A DNA stretch of 64,000 nt from Alcaligenes ammonioxydans (GCF_019343455.1 NZ_CP049362.1:2914001-2978000); one strand, 5' to 3'. Shown: positions 26,773 to 36,384, numbered from the stretch's first letter. Notes: a model not told the origin generated them from the sequence alone. A program made the numbers and translations.

Positions 26773-28296
26773 CTACACGGCAAGGAGCTCCTGCGTGTGG
26801 AACTGCTCCTGTTTCATGGTGCCCTCTTGCTGAAAACGAACATGCCAGGACAACGCTTCTTCCAGGATATGGGGCGTATGGCCGCCACGCTGACTGGCGC
26901 GTTCAAGATAATCCAGCAAAGCAGGACGATAGTCTGGGTGAGCACATTTTTCGATGATGACGCGGGCCCGCTCCCGAGGCGCCAAACCGCGCAAATCCGC
27001 CAGGCCCCATTCAGACACCAGTACCGCCACGTCATGCTCGCAGTGGTCTACATGCGAGACCATGGGCACGACACTGGAGATGGCGCCGTCTTTGGCCACG
27101 GACTTGCTGACAAAAATGGACAAATGCGCATTACGGGCAAAGTCACCGGAGCCGCCAATGCCATTCATCATGTGCGTGCCGCAAACGTGGGTGGAGTTCA
27201 CATTGCCGTAGATATCAAACTCCAGGGCCGTGTTGATCGCGATAATACCCAGGCGGCGAACCAGCTCTGGGTGATTGCTGATTTCCTGTGGACGCAAGAC
27301 CAGCTTGTCGCGATAGTTTTCCAATCCCTCCAGAAACTGGGCCATCTTGGGAGCCGACAAGGTCAAGGAAGAGGCAGAGGCAAAGCTCAACTGGCCCGAA
27401 TCCAGCATGGCAATTGCGCTGTCTTGCAGCACCTCCGAGTACATCTGCATGTCCGTGAAAGGCGAATCCAGCAAACCATAGGTCACGGCGTTGGCAATCG
27501 TCCCGATACCGACCTGCAAAGGCAGCAGGGAATGACTCATACGACCCGCATCGACCTCTGCTTTCAGAAATTCGATAATGTGACCGGCGATGGCCTGGGT
27601 TTCCTGGTCAGGGGGCAGCACGCTGGAGGGACTGTCCAAAGCGTCGGTCACTACGATACCCACAATACGGGCAGGATCAACCTCAATCGCGGTGGTGCCA
27701 ATACGTTGGTCCACATCGGTCAACTCAATAGGCTGACGATGGGGGCGGGCCTGGGGTACATAAATATCGTGCAGACCTTCCATTTCCACCGGCATGCTCA
27801 GGTTCAGCTCGACAATGATCTGACTGGCCTGCTGGGCGAAACTGGCCGAGTTGCCAACCGAAGTGGTGGGCACAATCGCGCCAGTCTCGGTAATGGCAAC
27901 GGCCTCAATCACCGCGATATCAATCGCAGGCAGATTGCCCGAACGCATGTGCTCGACGGTCAAGGACAAGTGCTGATCCGTAAACAGGACCTTGCCTTCA
28001 TTGATGTGACGGCGCAACACTGAATCTACTTGAAACGGCGAACGACGGGCGAGCACACCTGCTTGCGCCATCAAACCATCGCTATCATTCCCCAGCGAGG
28101 CGCCGGTTACCACATTCAGTTTTAATGGCTCGGTGCGGGCGCGCTCGGCCAAAGCTCGAGGCATGACCTTACAGTCCCCGGCACGGGTAAAGCCGCTCAT
28201 CCCGACATTCATCCCGTCCTTGAAGAAGGCGACGGCCTCCTGAGCGGTCATGACTTTGCCTTCCAACCCGGGGAAACGAATGCGATCCTTGAACAT
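26773..28296 (-). CDS. Acetyl-CoA hydrolase / succinyl-CoA:acetate CoA-transferase family
   Basis: Members of this class I CoA-transferase family (Ach1, Cat1, AarC, ScpC) move CoA between acetate, succinate or propionate, or hydrolyse acetyl-CoA. The protein shows FFKDGMNVGMSGFTRAGDCKVMPRAL at the N-terminus and the glycine-rich GIGGSGDFARNAHLSIF near residue 395. ATG 28296 is preceded by AGGAG with 7-base spacing and gives 507 residues, the usual size. An in-frame upstream start at 28386 would add an unlikely basic leader. It is divergent from a LysR-type gene that may control it. Confidence 0.88.
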   Translation of the reverse strand: MFKDRIRFPGLEGKVMTAQEAVAFFKDGMNVGMSGFTRAGDCKVMPRALAERARTEPLKLNVVTGASLGNDSDGLMAQAGVLARRSPFQVDSVLRRHINEGKVLFTDQHLSLTVEHMRSGNLPAIDIAVIEAVAITETGAIVPTTSVGNSASFAQQASQIIVELNLSMPVEMEGLHDIYVPQARPHRQPIELTDVDQRIGTTAIEVDPARIVGIVVTDALDSPSSVLPPDQETQAIAGHIIEFLKAEVDAGRMSHSLLPLQVGIGTIANAVTYGLLDSPFTDMQMYSEVLQDSAIAMLDSGQLSFASASSLTLSAPKMAQFLEGLENYRDKLVLRPQEISNHPELVRRLGIIAINTALEFDIYGNVNSTHVCGTHMMNGIGGSGDFARNAHLSIFVSKSVAKDGAISSVVPMVSHVDHCEHDVAVLVSEWGLADLRGLAPRERARVIIEKCAHPDYRPALLDYLERASQRGGHTPHILEEALSWHVRFQQEGTMKQEQFHTQELLAV

Positions 28297-28558
28297 CGTG
28301 TGCTCCTGTCTCTGTGTCATTGATCTACCTGCTGTTGCTTTCGGAAGGGGCCGGGGCCGAAAGCGCCAGGCGAGATCTTCACGCAACAGAACGACATCAC
28401 GCTTTAAAAGTGGTGGCGGTAAGAGCCGGAAATAAAAAGCCGAAATCGCCCTGACAACAGGCGTTTATGTTTTTTGAACAAAGCCAGCATAGCATCGCCA
28501 TAATGAATAAAATAACTGCACAAAAGTCGTAAAATTCATAGAAAAAAGGACATTGAAC

Positions 28559-29464
28559 ATGGACATCCGGTCCTTAAGATACTTCATTGAAACCGTTAAA
28601 CATCAAAGCTTTACACAGGCAGCGCAGAGCCTGAACGTGACGCAGTCAACCATCAGCAAGATGGTGAGACAACTGGAAGATGAGCTGGGGGAACCCTTGC
28701 TGATCCGCGATCACCGGCACCTGCAGCTGACCGATTGCGGCAAAGTGGTGCTGGAGCGCGGGCAGGAGGTATTGCAGAGCATGCAGGGACTGCTGCGAGA
28801 GGTGCACGAAGTGCAGGCTTTGCAGCGTGGCCGTCTGGATCTGGGCATTCCGCCCATGATTAATGTGCTGTTTACAGAAGTGCTCAAGACGTTCAAGAAT
28901 CGGCACCCACGCATCGAGCTTATTTTGCACGAGGAGACCGGCATGGGAATTGAGCGCATGGTTGCCGCGGGCACAGTCGAAATGGGGTTGAGCATTTTGC
29001 CCCTGGGACCCGAGTTAAATGTGTCGGCTACACCGGTGGCCAAGCATGCGGTCTGGGCGATTGGCCATAAAGACACGCTGCCCGCTGGACAAAAAACCAT
29101 CAAACTGCGGGAGCTGGAAAAGCATCCTTTGATTTTTCTGGGCGAAGACTACGCCCTGACCCGCATGCTGCGGCGCGCCTTTGCCCACGCGGGCTTGCAA
29201 ATCAATATCGCTGCGCAGAGCAATCAATGGGATTGGGTCGCGTCCATGGCGCAAGCGGGCATGGGAGTGGCCTTGTTACCCCAGCCATTCCTGTCCCGGC
29301 TGGAACCGGGCGATTGGCTTGCCAAAGAGGTTGTGGAGCCTGGACTGAACTGGGAAGTGGCTCTGCTCTGGAATGGGCGCTATCTGTCGCAGGCGGCCAG
29401 GGCCTGGCTGCAAGTTTGCAGCGATGTGCTGGGTGGAAACTGGCCGGAGCTGGAGGGTGATTAA
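28559..29464 (+). CDS. LysR-type transcriptional regulator
   Basis: The protein has an N-terminal winged HTH (IRSLRYFIETVKHQSFTQAAQSLNVTQSTISKMVRQLEDELG) and a LysR effector-binding domain with LDLGIPPMINVLFTEVLKTF. ATG 28559 has AAAAGGA 8 bases upstream and gives 301 residues. The divergent arrangement with the CoA-transferase gene across about 260 bases is typical of a LysR regulator and its target, but no clear operator was identified. Confidence 0.9.
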   Translation: MDIRSLRYFIETVKHQSFTQAAQSLNVTQSTISKMVRQLEDELGEPLLIRDHRHLQLTDCGKVVLERGQEVLQSMQGLLREVHEVQALQRGRLDLGIPPMINVLFTEVLKTFKNRHPRIELILHEETGMGIERMVAAGTVEMGLSILPLGPELNVSATPVAKHAVWAIGHKDTLPAGQKTIKLRELEKHPLIFLGEDYALTRMLRRAFAHAGLQINIAAQSNQWDWVASMAQAGMGVALLPQPFLSRLEPGDWLAKEVVEPGLNWEVALLWNGRYLSQAARAWLQVCSDVLGGNWPELEGD

Positions 29465-29718
29465 TCATTAGAAAGGGGGATCGCCCCCCTCCTCGATTGC
29501 CGAGACAGCGCTTTACCTGTCTGCTCGTCATCGACGGTGTACCCGGGTCGCAACACAGACGACGTTGAGCGTGAATGCTCCGCTCCGTACCAGACAGCCA
29601 GTCTCAGCAAGCCACGGGGCGGAGCCGGCGCTTACGCAAGGTTTGGAAAGACTCATGCCCTTAGCAGACCGGGTAAGCGCAGCCTTGCGCAGACGCTTAC
29701 CGTCAGCGTCAATCGACT
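29465..29718. other. Intergenic region with inverted repeats
   Basis: No gene is supported here. A GGGGG-ATCG-CCCCC hairpin (29475-29488) follows the LysR stop. Further on GGTAAGCG (29672-29679) pairs with CGCTTACC (29694-29701), and another GCGCTTACG lies at about 29630. The related repeats may form structured RNA or a REP-like unit; no known family was recognised. Confidence 0.4.
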
Positions 29719-29955
29719 CTATTTCACATAGTGCTCAATGGGTGAATGATCGTCCAGTCTCAACACCCGACCATCGATCAATAAGGACGGCAGCCGGGTG
29801 ACACCAGCAGCAAGTGCATCCGCAACACACTCCTTCTGCTCCGAGAGATTGAACGCCTGATAGTGATGGGCAGGCGTGGAAAAGATCTGGCTCAGCAGCG
29901 TATTAATATCCAAGCAAATATTACAGCCATCATGAAAGAGTGTGACCTTGATCAT
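29719..29955 (-). CDS. Small thioredoxin/glutaredoxin-like protein with CxxC
   Basis: The 78-residue protein starts IKVTLFHDGCNIC, a beta strand followed by a CxxC site at residues 11 and 14, and contains RLPSLLIDGRVLRLDD, which resembles the cis-proline strand of the thioredoxin fold. AAAGGAC precedes the ATG at good spacing. It may be a thiol-redox or metal-binding protein of the glutaredoxin-like group; no exact family was recognised. It stands alone in a gene-poor region a short distance downstream of ahpF. Confidence 0.7.
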   Translation of the reverse strand: MIKVTLFHDGCNICLDINTLLSQIFSTPAHHYQAFNLSEQKECVADALAAGVTRLPSLLIDGRVLRLDDHSPIEHYVK

Positions 29956-30445
29956 TGAACGTCCTTTATGTGTAAGAGTCTCGATGCATGGGAAAACTCG
30001 CCGTCGTACCGGCCTGACCCGCTAAGCCTTAAGCCGGAACACCACGTCCCAGGGATCAGGGCTCAGGCCCACTCCCCGAGTCAAGGCCTCAGAAGGGAAC
30101 CAAGCAAACCTCGATTATGTCCTGTGACAGAAAAGCATCATAGCAAAAATAAACCAATGGCAAGCTGCCCGTTCGTCTCAAATCGCTATCCGAGACTCCA
30201 CATCATTCGGGCCGACCCGTGCTCCCGCAGCAAACCATCTGACGAGCGTTCCCACACACGTCCCTGGGCTTGCATGCTGAGAAACCTTACCGCCTCACAC
30301 AGGGCCAGCCTGGACTTTCAGGCAGGCTTTGCAAGAGGGGCACAATCGCCTCTCATTCGACCCGCTTTGCACATGTCCACGCCAATACAAGCCATAGCGA
30401 TGCAAAGCGCCTACCCAAGAGCAGGCGTTGCCAAAAGAACTGCAT
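29956..30445. other. Gene-poor intergenic region (about 490 bp)
   Basis: No protein gene is convincing here. A plus-strand frame at 29968-30447 has no family features, unusual composition and no good start. No tRNA, riboswitch or repeat was recognised. A small RNA cannot be excluded. Confidence 0.45.
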
Positions 30446-30476
30446 AAAAAAAGGGCCGCCCCAAACAGGGCGACCC
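30446..30476 (-). terminator. Terminator of ahpF
   Basis: GGGCCGCC (30453-30460) pairs with GGCGACCC (30469-30476), with one G-T pair. On the minus strand it is followed by seven T residues. It ends the ahpC-ahpF transcript. Confidence 0.9.
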
Positions 30477-30509
30477 TCTTGCACCAGCCAGTCCAATAAT
30501 CAGAAAGAC

Positions 30510-32102
30510 TTAAGCCGTTGCGTTTTCTACCACTGGCGCTTCAAGCTCGGCCGAACTGCGGATCAGGTAATCAAAAGCGCTCAAAGCCGCTTTGGCACCC
30601 TCACCGGCAGCAATCACGATCTGTTTGTACGGCACTGTTGTCACGTCCCCGGCGGCAAATACGCCCGCCAATGACGTGGCACCGCGTACATCGACCTCGA
30701 TCTCGCCGTGGCGCGACAAGGCCACATCGCTACCTTTGAGCCATTCCGTGTTGGGCACCAGGCCAATCTGAACAAACACGCCATCCAGCTTCAGGCTCTT
30801 GGCTTGCTGAGTCGCACGATCCAGGTAGTTCAAACCGACCACCTTGGTGCCATCACCCAGCACTTCCGTAGTCTGAGCCTGCATGATGATGGTTACGTTA
30901 GGCAGGCTGCGCAACTTGTTCTGCAAGACCTGGTCAGCGCGCAAGGCATCGCCAAACTCGATCAGGGTGACATGCTTGACCAGACCGGCCAGGTCAATCG
31001 CAGCTTCAACGCCGGAATTACCGCCGCCCACCACTGCCACATCCTTGCCCTTGAACAAAGGACCATCACAGTGCGGGCAGTACGCCACGCCACGGTTACG
31101 GTAATCCTGTTCACCAGGCACGTTCAGTTCACGCCAGCGCGCACCTGTCGCCAAAATGACAGACTTGGCCTTGAGTTGAGCGCCGCCATCGACATCCACC
31201 ACAATCTGCTTGCCTTCACGACGAATGCCCTGGGCACGGTGCAGATTCATGATGTCCACGTCGTACGTTTTAACGTGTTGCTCCAGCGCGGTCGCAAATG
31301 CAGGGCCATTGGTTTCGACAACCGAGATGTAGTTCTCGATCGACATGGTATCGAGCACCTGACCGCCAAAACGCTCGGCCAGCACACCCGTGCGGATTCC
31401 CTTGCGAGCGGCATACACGGCAGCGGCTGCACCGGCGGGTCCACCACCCACAATCAGCACATCAAATTCGTCCTTGGCATTCAAGGCTTCGGCACGAGCC
31501 GAGTTATCACCCGTATCCAGCTTGGCCAGCAATTCCTCGGCACTGGCACGCCCCTGGTGGAACATTTCACCATTCAGGAACACGGCCGGAACCGACATGA
31601 TGTTGCGCTGTTGGACTTCGTCCTGGAACAGGGCGCCATCAATTGCCACGTGCTTGATACGTGGGTTGATCACGGACATGGCGTTCAGAGCCTGAACCAC
31701 GTCAGGACAGTTCTGGCACGACAGCGAGAAATAGGTTTCAAACACAAAGTCGCCGGGCAGATTACGGATCTGCTCAATCACAGCGGCATCCAGTTTGATC
31801 TCGTGACCACCGACTTGCAGCAGGGCCAGGATCAAAGAGGTAAATTCGTGTCCCATCGGAATACCCGCAAAGCTCACGCTAATGTCGGTACCGGGACGGT
31901 TGATCTGGAAGGAAGGCTTGCGCTCTTGCGCATCCGCATCTTCACGATAGCTGGTCTTGTCGGACAGACCATCAATTTCTTGCAACAGTTCGCGCAGCTC
32001 GACGGACTTGGCGCCAGTATCCAGCGACGCAACGATCTCGATCGGTTGCGTGATCTTCTCGAGGTATGCCTTCAATTGAGTTTTGATGTTTGCATCTAAC
32101 AT
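30510..32102 (-). CDS. ahpF: Alkyl hydroperoxide reductase subunit F
   Basis: AhpF is the flavoprotein that passes electrons from NADH to AhpC. The 530 residues contain an N-terminal thioredoxin-like tandem with C129-QNC-C132, an FAD motif ([18 protein letters not shown]) near residue 213, the thioredoxin-reductase-type redox site CPHC near residue 350 and an NADH motif ([17 protein letters not shown]). The C-terminal signature [32 protein letters not shown] is complete. It lies downstream of ahpC, separated by two hairpins. Confidence 0.97.
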   Translation of the reverse strand: MLDANIKTQLKAYLEKITQPIEIVASLDTGAKSVELRELLQEIDGLSDKTSYREDADAQERKPSFQINRPGTDISVSFAGIPMGHEFTSLILALLQVGGHEIKLDAAVIEQIRNLPGDFVFETYFSLSCQNCPDVVQALNAMSVINPRIKHVAIDGALFQDEVQQRNIMSVPAVFLNGEMFHQGRASAEELLAKLDTGDNSARAEALNAKDEFDVLIVGGGPAGAAAAVYAARKGIRTGVLAERFGGQVLDTMSIENYISVVETNGPAFATALEQHVKTYDVDIMNLHRAQGIRREGKQIVVDVDGGAQLKAKSVILATGARWRELNVPGEQDYRNRGVAYCPHCDGPLFKGKDVAVVGGGNSGVEAAIDLAGLVKHVTLIEFGDALRADQVLQNKLRSLPNVTIIMQAQTTEVLGDGTKVVGLNYLDRATQQAKSLKLDGVFVQIGLVPNTEWLKGSDVALSRHGEIEVDVRGATSLAGVFAAGDVTTVPYKQIVIAAGEGAKAALSAFDYLIRSSAELEAPVVENATA

Positions 32103-32142
32103 GTGATACGCCCTTTATCCTGTACTGAACGAAACAACATAG

Positions 32143-32193
32143 GGTGCCTGAACCGGTCAGGCACCGGGGTGGCGGCGCAGCGCGCCGACCACC
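32143..32193 (-). other. Tandem hairpins between ahpC and ahpF
   Basis: GGTGCCTGA (32143-32151) pairs perfectly with TCAGGCACC (32157-32165). A second stem joins GTGG-CGGCGC with GCGCCG-A-CCAC at about 32169-32193. They lie in the 116-base gap of the ahpC-ahpF transcript and may stabilise the ahpC message or reduce ahpF expression. Confidence 0.55.
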
Positions 32194-32218
32194 ACTCAAG
32201 ACTCGTGTTTAAACAGTC

Positions 32219-32782
32219 TTAGATCTTGCCAACCAGGTCCAGGGAAGGAGTCAGCGTCTTGGCGCCTTCTTCCCACTTGGCTGGGCAAACTTCACCGGGG
32301 TGAGCGGCGATGTACTGAGCAGCTTTCACTTTGCGCAGCAGCTCGGAAGCCACACGGCCGATACCGTTGTCGTGGATTTCCAGAACCTTGATTTCGCCTT
32401 CTGGGTTCACCACGAACGTGCCACGCAGAGCAATACCTTCTTCCTCAATCAGCACGCCAAAGTTGCGCGACAGTTGATGAGTGGGGTCACCAATCATGGG
32501 GTAGTTCACTTTGCCGATGGCTTCGGAGGTGTCGTGCCATGCTTTGTGAGCAAAGTGGGTGTCGGTGGACACGGAGTAGACCTCTACGCCCATTTTTTGG
32601 AATTCGGCGTAATGATCGGCCAGATCTTCCAGTTCGGTTGGGCAAACAAAGGTAAAGTCGGCTGGGTAGAAAACAAAAACAGCCCACTTACCGGCAACGG
32701 TTTCGTTGCTGACTTCGATAAATTTGCCGTTGTGAAAAGCGGTTGCTTTAAAAGGTTTGATGACGGTGTTGATCAAAGACAT
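32219..32782 (-). CDS. ahpC: Alkyl hydroperoxide reductase subunit C (peroxiredoxin)
   Basis: AhpC reduces hydrogen peroxide, organic peroxides and peroxynitrite. The peroxidatic cysteine is C47 in DFTFVCPTE, and the resolving cysteine lies near residue 166 in GEVCPAKW. The 187-residue length and the start [16 protein letters not shown] are typical. It is first in the ahpC-ahpF unit, and an OxyR-type site and promoter lie directly upstream. Confidence 0.98.
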   Translation of the reverse strand: MSLINTVIKPFKATAFHNGKFIEVSNETVAGKWAVFVFYPADFTFVCPTELEDLADHYAEFQKMGVEVYSVSTDTHFAHKAWHDTSEAIGKVNYPMIGDPTHQLSRNFGVLIEEEGIALRGTFVVNPEGEIKVLEIHDNGIGRVASELLRKVKAAQYIAAHPGEVCPAKWEEGAKTLTPSLDLVGKI

Positions 32783-32821
32783 ATTTGCTCCGGTGAGTGA
32801 TTAATCATTGACAGTAAAGCC

Positions 32822-32850
32822 ATTATAGGAAGCCCCTGTCGATTAGTAAA
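32822..32850 (-). promoter_or_regulatory. ahpC promoter
   Basis: On the minus strand TTTACT (32845-32850) and a perfect TATAAT (32822-32827) are 17 bases apart. The predicted start point is about 33 bases before the ahpC ATG. The weak -35 fits an activator-dependent promoter. Confidence 0.75.
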
Positions 32851-32887
32851 ATTGATTAATGCAATAACGCTCATTGCTATTAGCTAT
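32851..32887 (-). promoter_or_regulatory. OxyR binding site upstream of ahpC
   Basis: Read on the minus strand, four tetranucleotides ATAG, CAAT, ATTG and CAAT are each separated by exactly 7 bases. OxyR recognises four ATAG/CTAT elements at this spacing; here they match 4, 3, 3 and 3 of 4 positions. The site abuts the -35 element of the ahpC promoter, the expected position for an activator that contacts RNA polymerase. Confidence 0.72.
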
Positions 32888-32973
32888 CGCACGTCGCATA
32901 AAAATTTCTTTCTATGCAGCGCACAGACTTATGCTAACAGAGACAGATGACAGTGCAACTATCAGCACTCAAG

Positions 32974-34410
32974 CTATAAGGCTTCTGCGTTCGGCACGCT
33001 CGTCGCGATCCGCCTTGCCGTGGCCAAACAACTGGCAAAATCGCTCCAAAAAGGGGCATCGTCGCCCAAGGAGACGTTGATGCGCATATAAGTAGATGGT
33101 TGCTGCTGCGGAGAAAACAAGGCCCCGGGAACGAGCAAGTGACCGGGGCGCCCCAACGCGCGCACCAGGCTTTCCGTATCCACCCCTGTATTCACCCAGA
33201 CAAACATGCCCGCCTGCGCGGGAGCATCCGGTGTCAGGCCCAACTGAGCCAATTGTTCAAGCGTGCGCTGCCGGTCAGCGTCGGCATAACGACGCAGCCG
33301 GTCCAGATGTTTACGATAGGGCCCGTCTACCAACACCCGGTGGATCACGCGCTCACTCAATTCGGGCGAGGTCAGACCCGCCAGCATCTTCAGATTCACC
33401 AGCGACCGCAGCAACTCGGGGGCGGCCGCCATATAGGCCACCCGCAACCCTGCGGCCATGACCTTGGAATACCCTCCTACCAAGGTGACCCGCTTGAGCT
33501 GATCGAGCTGAGCCAGACGGCACGCGGGGTGGGCGTGCAACTCGCTATAGGTATCGTCCTCAATGATGTGAAAATCCCAGGTCTGCGCCAAGGTCAAAAT
33601 ACCGTGCGCAACCGCCGGGCTCAGGCTAAAGCCGGTAGGGTTGTGCACGACGGTATTCAAAATAACCAGCCGGGGGCGATGGTCGTGCGCCAATTGTTCC
33701 AGTACAGCCAGATCAGGGCCGTCCGCCCGGCGCGGCACACTGAGCACGCGCACATCCACGACTGCCAGACGGGCAAAGAGCAAATACCAGGCAGGGTCCT
33801 CGACCACCACGGCATCGCCAGGTCGCAGCCAATGACGCAATAGCAGGTCCAATGCCTGCGTCACACCACTGCACAATAAAAGCTGCGTGTCGGGGTCTGC
33901 CGGTATGCCACTGTCTTCGAGCTGCCCCGCGATATGCTGCCGCAAGGGCCGGTAGCCGTGAGAATGGCCATACCCCAGCAAACTGGAACCCGCACTGCGA
34001 CTGACTTGCCGCAAGGCTGCCAGGATCATGTCGTTATCGAGCCACTGGCGCGGAATGCCCGCGTTGTCGCTATTGCCCATAAAGCTGTTGAGCATCCAGT
34101 TGACATCGATTTTGCACGGCTCTTTTTTCTGTACCTGCAAGGACTCCGAGCGCAAGCGCCGTGGACTGAGCACCCGTACAAAAAAGCCAGAACCGGGCCG
34201 CGACTCCACCAAACCCAAAGCCATCAACTTCTCGTAGGCCGCCACCACAGTGTGAGGACTGACCCCGGTGGACTGCGCCAGTCGGCGCACCGAGGGTAGA
34301 CGGCTACCGCCCCGATATCGCAAATGTAAGGCCTGCTGCACCCACGCAACCAATTGATCGCTGAGCGTGACATCCGAACCGCGTACGGGCTCCCAATCCA
34401 TCCATTCCAT
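32974..34410 (-). CDS. MocR-type regulator: GntR HTH fused to a class I aminotransferase domain
   Basis: The 478-residue protein starts with a GntR-family winged helix (residues 15-80; LPSVRRLAQSTGVSPHTVVAAYEKLMALGLVESRPGSGFFV). A type I fold aminotransferase-like domain follows, with the PLP lysine in GGYSKVMAAGLRVAYM. MocR proteins bind PLP as an effector and often regulate PdxST, GABA or transporter genes. It is divergent from a DMT-family exporter across 150 bases, a common MocR pairing, so that gene is the likely target. Confidence 0.9.
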   Translation of the reverse strand: MEWMDWEPVRGSDVTLSDQLVAWVQQALHLRYRGGSRLPSVRRLAQSTGVSPHTVVAAYEKLMALGLVESRPGSGFFVRVLSPRRLRSESLQVQKKEPCKIDVNWMLNSFMGNSDNAGIPRQWLDNDMILAALRQVSRSAGSSLLGYGHSHGYRPLRQHIAGQLEDSGIPADPDTQLLLCSGVTQALDLLLRHWLRPGDAVVVEDPAWYLLFARLAVVDVRVLSVPRRADGPDLAVLEQLAHDHRPRLVILNTVVHNPTGFSLSPAVAHGILTLAQTWDFHIIEDDTYSELHAHPACRLAQLDQLKRVTLVGGYSKVMAAGLRVAYMAAAPELLRSLVNLKMLAGLTSPELSERVIHRVLVDGPYRKHLDRLRRYADADRQRTLEQLAQLGLTPDAPAQAGMFVWVNTGVDTESLVRALGRPGHLLVPGALFSPQQQPSTYMRINVSLGDDAPFWSDFASCLATARRIATSVPNAEAL

Positions 34411-34560
34411 CGTGCCGACCTTTCGAAAGAGTGCTGACTGTAACGCCTGCCTGAGCAGTACAGTCTAGTTACCGATCGCCAAACTGTACCGCCACTGTAT
34501 TGGCTGTTTATTTTAAGCTCAATGTTGTGATAAACCTATTTCCTGACCGTGGTGATATTC

Positions 34561-35451
34561 ATGAACCGCAGCACCAGCCTTCCCATGCCCACTGCCGCTC
34601 CCGCCTTGCTGACCTACCTCTACGCCTTTATCGGCGTTACCGTCTTTGCCTTTACCTTGCCCATGACGCGGCTGGCTGTGCAAAGCTTTGATCCCTGGCT
34701 GATCGGAATGGCACGAGCCAGTATCGCCGGGGTGTTTGCGGCCATCATTTTGCTGGCCACCCGCAGCCGTCGCCCCACTGCGTCGGAATGGCGCGGCATC
34801 GCCCTGTCCTGTACCGGTGTGATCGTAGGCTGGCCCGTGTTTTCCTCGATTGCCATGCAGACAGTGCCGTCTTCGCACGGAGCCGTGTTAAGCGGGCTGA
34901 TTCCTTTGGCGACCGCCATTGTTGCCTCTGCCCGCAGCGGAGACCCCTTGAGCCGCCGCTTCTGGATGTTGAGCCTGCTGGGTGCCGTACTGGTTCTACT
35001 CTATGCTTTCTATATTGGTGAAGGCGCCCTGCAAACCGGCGATATCTGGCTGGCCCTGGCCGTCTTCATGTCTGGCGTGGGCTATGCCGAAGGTGGCCGT
35101 GTGGCTCGAACCCTGGGTGGCTGGCGCACTATTTGCTGGTGCCTGGCGGCCAGCCTGCCGCTCACCATTCCTGCCACCCTGTGGCTGGCCTTTCCCATGG
35201 CAGAGATGCCTTCTTCCCACTCTGTCCTGGCCCTGCTCTATCTGGCCCTGTTTTCATCCTTGCTGGGGTTTTTCCCCTGGTACAAGGCCATGGCCCTGGG
35301 TGGGGTCGCTCGTATTGGACAGGTGCAACTGGCCCAGCCTTTTCTGACTGTGCTCATCTCGGCCGTATGGTTGAGCGAACGTGTGGATCTGCTGACCTGG
35401 CTCTCGTGCATCGTCATCATCGCCATTATTGCCGCCAGCCGCCGCGCCTGA
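34561..35451 (+). CDS. DMT-family (EamA) transporter
   Basis: The protein has ten membrane helices in two EamA repeats. Helix 1 has IGVTVFAFTLPMTRLAVQSFDPWLIGMARASIAGV, and helix 10 has LLTWLSCIVIIAIIAASRRA. Proteins of this group export amino acids or other small metabolites. ATG 34561 gives 296 residues; the GTG codons 12 bases upstream are alternatives. Divergence from the MocR gene suggests PLP-linked regulation. Confidence 0.85.
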   Translation: MNRSTSLPMPTAAPALLTYLYAFIGVTVFAFTLPMTRLAVQSFDPWLIGMARASIAGVFAAIILLATRSRRPTASEWRGIALSCTGVIVGWPVFSSIAMQTVPSSHGAVLSGLIPLATAIVASARSGDPLSRRFWMLSLLGAVLVLLYAFYIGEGALQTGDIWLALAVFMSGVGYAEGGRVARTLGGWRTICWCLAASLPLTIPATLWLAFPMAEMPSSHSVLALLYLALFSSLLGFFPWYKAMALGGVARIGQVQLAQPFLTVLISAVWLSERVDLLTWLSCIVIIAIIAASRRA

Positions 35452-35637
35452 AAACACCATGACAAGGCGGCTAAATACAGCAGGGGCATATTCACCTAAC
35501 TAATACTTCGTTCCCAGCGTGGACTCGCGCAAGCACACTGGCTCATCATCCCATGAACCATGTAAGGCAATAGCGCGGCCCACGTGACTCCGTTTTGAGC
35601 CGGGCCGGCACTGGTATTGCCACAAGGACAGTCGATC

Positions 35638-36375
35638 ATGCCCGCCCAAGCCCCTGCCGCGCTTGCCCTGAGCGCCCGGCCCCTGATGCTGTGGAAACAA
35701 CTGCGCGACGATCTGCAAGTCATCGCGCACGAACATGCTGATGCCGTTCTGGCCAGTTCCCTGGCCGCGGAAGACATGGTGTTGTTTCATGCCATGTCCA
35801 TCTACACCCCCGAGCTGGAAACCGTTACCCTGGATACCGGTCGTCTGCACGCAGAGACCTTGCAGTTGGGGCGCGACATCCAGCAACACTACGAGCGCCC
35901 TATCCTGTTTTTTCACCCTGACCCGGACCGGGTGCAGGAACACGTCGCCACGCATGGCACACACGCTTTTTACGAAAGCGTGGAACTGCGCAAAGAATGC
36001 TGCGCGATCCGCAAAGTGGAACCGCTGCGCCGTGCCTTGCAAGGCCGATCGGCCTGGATCACCGGCCAGCGTCGCGAACAGACCGCCAGCCGCACCGAGC
36101 TGTCCCGCAAGGAATACGACAGCGTCTTCGGGCTGCAGAAATTCAACCCCTTGATCGAATGGACGCAGGACGATGTCTGGGCCGTGATCCGCGGACTGAG
36201 CATCCCTTACAACCCACTGCACGACCAGGGCTACCCCTCCATAGGCTGCGAGCCCTGTACGCGCGCCATTCGTCCCGGTGAAGACGTGCGCGCCGGGCGC
36301 TGGTGGTGGGAACAGCGCGACAGCCTGGAATGCGGCCTGCACGCCAGCAATCTGAATACCCGTGTCAGCACCTGA
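35638..36375 (+). CDS. cysH: Adenylyl-sulfate (APS) reductase CysH
   Basis: CysH reduces activated sulfate to sulfite with thioredoxin or glutathione. The 245-residue protein has C121-C122 and C204-x-x-C207, the pattern that binds a 4Fe-4S cluster in APS-specific reductases, and the catalytic C232 in ECGLH. The nucleotide-binding SSLAAEDMVLFHAM lies near residue 40. The cluster cysteines indicate APS rather than PAPS as substrate, which fits the lack of an APS kinase gene here. ATG 35638 is preceded by AAGGA. Start of cysH-cysD-cysN. Confidence 0.93.
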   Translation: MPAQAPAALALSARPLMLWKQLRDDLQVIAHEHADAVLASSLAAEDMVLFHAMSIYTPELETVTLDTGRLHAETLQLGRDIQQHYERPILFFHPDPDRVQEHVATHGTHAFYESVELRKECCAIRKVEPLRRALQGRSAWITGQRREQTASRTELSRKEYDSVFGLQKFNPLIEWTQDDVWAVIRGLSIPYNPLHDQGYPSIGCEPCTRAIRPGEDVRAGRWWWEQRDSLECGLHASNLNTRVST

Positions 36376-36384
36376 AGGAACCCC

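Noticed and set aside
29968-30447. Plus-strand open frame of 159 codons in the gap after ahpF
   Set aside because: There is no ribosome-binding site, its composition is random with many Pro, Ser and Arg, and no domain is visible.
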